This document shows positions 41,608 through 42,907 of a stretch of 42,907 bases of DNA, piece after piece. The position numbers and the translations under genes were made by a program. Numbering within the stretch: the first letter of the stretch is position 1; every line of letters begins with the position of its first letter. Location of the stretch: the NCBI RefSeq assembly GCF_001950325.1, contig NZ_BDJL01000141.1, positions 228 to 43,134 of the forward strand, in the 5' to 3' direction. The notes under the pieces were generated by a model. That model was not told the DNA's origin. It saw only the letters and a program-made list of their open reading frames with translations, and did not search any database. This stretch comes from Carboxydothermus islandicus (GTDB lineage Bacteria > Bacillota > Z-2901 > Carboxydothermales > Carboxydothermaceae).

Positions 41608-42907
41608 AAAAAAACAGCAAAGCCAATTTGGGCTGGATGGGTGTGGTGGTAACGTTTTTCCTGTTTATTTTATGGGGAAGGCTTTTTTATCTTCAAGTAT
41701 ATGCTACGGCCAAATATCAGACTATGGCCCGCAAAAACGCTATAAGGATAATTGATGTCAAAGCCCCCCGGGGAGAAATATTGGACCGGAATGGCAAAAA
41801 AATAGTTACCAATAAAGCCGTTTATACCGTTTCTTTATTGTTTACCGGATTAAAAAATGCCGATGTAATTTTACCCAAACTGGCGCAAATCCTCCAGGTT
41901 TCCGAAGAGGAACTACGGTTAAAAATTAAAAACTCTAAAGCACGGCCGTATGAACCAATTCGCCTGGCTTCTGAGGTACCCTGGGAAGTGGTGGCGAAAA
42001 TTGAAGAGCGACGATACGAACTTCCGGGAGTTACGGTAAATATCGAGCCTGCCCGGGATTATCCGTACGGTACTTTATTGGCACATGTGGTGGGATATAT
42101 CCAGGAGATCAAAGATACCCAGTTAAAGGAACATCAAGCTGAAGGATATAAGTTGGGGGATATGTTCGGACAAACGGGCCTGGAAAGTTTTTATGAATCG
42201 GTTTTACGCGGAAAAAATGGTGGGCGGGAAATCGAAGTGGATGCCCGGGGTAATCCTGTCCGGGACTTAGGGATAAAAACCCGACCGGAGCAGGGTAATT
42301 CCTTGGTTTTAACAATTGATGTCGACCTGCAAAAAGCTGCGGAAGAAAGTTTGCAAAAAACCATTTCAGCGCTACAAAACCGTTATCCCGATGCTAAAGC
42401 GGGTGCGGTAGTGGTCCTTGATGTGAGAAACGGGGAAGTACTGGCCCTGGCCAGTTACCCCACTTTTGATCCGGCAGCTTTTCCCAAAGGGTTAACCCAA
42501 AAACAGGTGGATGAGTATATTAGAAATCCCGATCGGCCGCTTTATAATCGCGCGGTCTCAGCCACCTATCCTCCCGGCTCTACCTTTAAAATGGTCACCG
42601 GCATGGCTGCCCTCTTAAATCGGGTAACTACACCCTCCGAAACAATTTTCGACCCGGGGTATTACAAACTGGGAAATCGTGCTTTTAAAGATTGGAACCC
42701 AAGGGGCCACGGGGTTGTAAACTTTGTTAAAGCCATTAAAGAGTCTTGCAACGTTTATTTCTGGACGATGGCCCGGCGGGTGGGAGTAGAAAAAATTGTG
42801 GAAGTGGGTAAACAATTTGGTCTGGGAATGATGACCGGCATAGACCTTCCCGGGGAAAGTTCGGGACTTTTACCGACTCCCGAGTGGAAAAAGGAAACCA
42901 ATACCGC
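41604..42907 (+). CDS. Penicillin-binding protein 2 (class B transpeptidase), cut by window end
   Basis: The first 434 codons of a class B PBP, the elongation-specific transpeptidase usually called PBP2/MrdA. Start TTG 41604, overlapping the mreD stop by 4 bp, with AGGGGGAAT upstream. Seen: a single membrane anchor (about 10-32), the N-terminal dimerisation domain with KAPRGEILDRNGKKIVTN, the GQTGLESFYESVLRGKNG region and the start of the transpeptidase domain with the nucleophile motif S326-T-F-K329 and S381-C-N383. The third motif (KTG) lies beyond the window. It ends the maf-radC-mreBCD-pbp cluster as seen here. Confidence 0.95.
   Translation, partial: MKKNSKANLGWMGVVVTFFLFILWGRLFYLQVYATAKYQTMARKNAIRIIDVKAPRGEILDRNGKKIVTNKAVYTVSLLFTGLKNADVILPKLAQILQVSEEELRLKIKNSKARPYEPIRLASEVPWEVVAKIEERRYELPGVTVNIEPARDYPYGTLLAHVVGYIQEIKDTQLKEHQAEGYKLGDMFGQTGLESFYESVLRGKNGGREIEVDARGNPVRDLGIKTRPEQGNSLVLTIDVDLQKAAEESLQKTISALQNRYPDAKAGAVVVLDVRNGEVLALASYPTFDPAAFPKGLTQKQVDEYIRNPDRPLYNRAVSATYPPGSTFKMVTGMAALLNRVTTPSETIFDPGYYKLGNRAFKDWNPRGHGVVNFVKAIKESCNVYFWTMARRVGVEKIVEVGKQFGLGMMTGIDLPGESSGLLPTPEWKKETNT

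Overview
The window looks like chromosomal DNA of a thermophilic, anaerobic, endospore-forming Gram-positive bacterium of the class Clostridia. The signs are forespore and germination genes (lonB, gerA, gerC, a GerMN lipoprotein), a T-box leader on valS, Rex, a coenzyme-B12 glutamate mutase with an HgdC-type activase, strong Shine-Dalgarno sites with many TTG/GTG starts, and tRNA genes that encode their own CCA. From memory the gene order fits Carboxydothermus hydrogenoformans. This is recall, not a database match. Almost every gene is on the + strand; only three are on the - strand.

Layout. (1) 1-4130 is visibly more AT-rich: a gene-free edge, a tyrosine recombinase (-), a soluble chemotaxis-receptor-like protein, an XRE regulator and an HD-GYP protein. 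(2) 4230-9700: a membrane-anchored TIM-barrel-like protein behind its own promoter and terminator, dut, tRNA-Arg(CCG), an orphan sensor kinase with a small membrane protein, a quinate-dehydrogenase-like protein, and a convergent L,D-transpeptidase. (3) 9788-19792: a GerMN lipoprotein, then a tightly packed run murI-glmS-glmL-glmE-hgdB-like-hgdC-like-MBL-(P-loop+SAD protein)-rph-rdgB-yfcE, mostly with overlapping or abutting ends. (4) 19822-20861: seven tRNA genes (Gly, Arg, His, Gln, Lys, Leu, Gly), with unusual 7-nt-period inverted repeats set flush between some of them. (5) 21009-28772: a proteostasis block tig-clpP-clpX, two tiny paralogous membrane-protein genes, lonB, lon. (6) 28773-33989: a secreted protein of unknown role (-), then T-box-valS-folC. 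(7) 33990-37089: gerA-gerC plus a small membrane protein, with no gerB. (8) 37200-42907: rex, then maf-radC-mreB-mreC-mreD-pbp2, the last cut by the window edge.

How the genes work together. tig, clpP, clpX, lonB and lon cover folding of new proteins and ATP-dependent proteolysis. mreBCD and the class B PBP form the elongation machinery, and murI supplies D-glutamate for the wall. The glm genes encode the two subunits and the chaperone-like MutL of adenosylcobalamin glutamate mutase. The hgdB/hgdC pair encodes a small Fe-S reductase with its ATP-driven electron activator; its substrate is unknown.

Most notable for follow-up: the heptad-repeat inverted repeats flush with tRNA ends and with the clpX stop codon; the PGWW small-protein pair between clpX and lonB; the P-loop/AlaRS-SAD fusion; the minimal three-cysteine HgdB-like protein beside a B12 mutase; and forespore-type promoter signals at gerA and lonB enclosed by palindromes whose right arm is the Shine-Dalgarno sequence.
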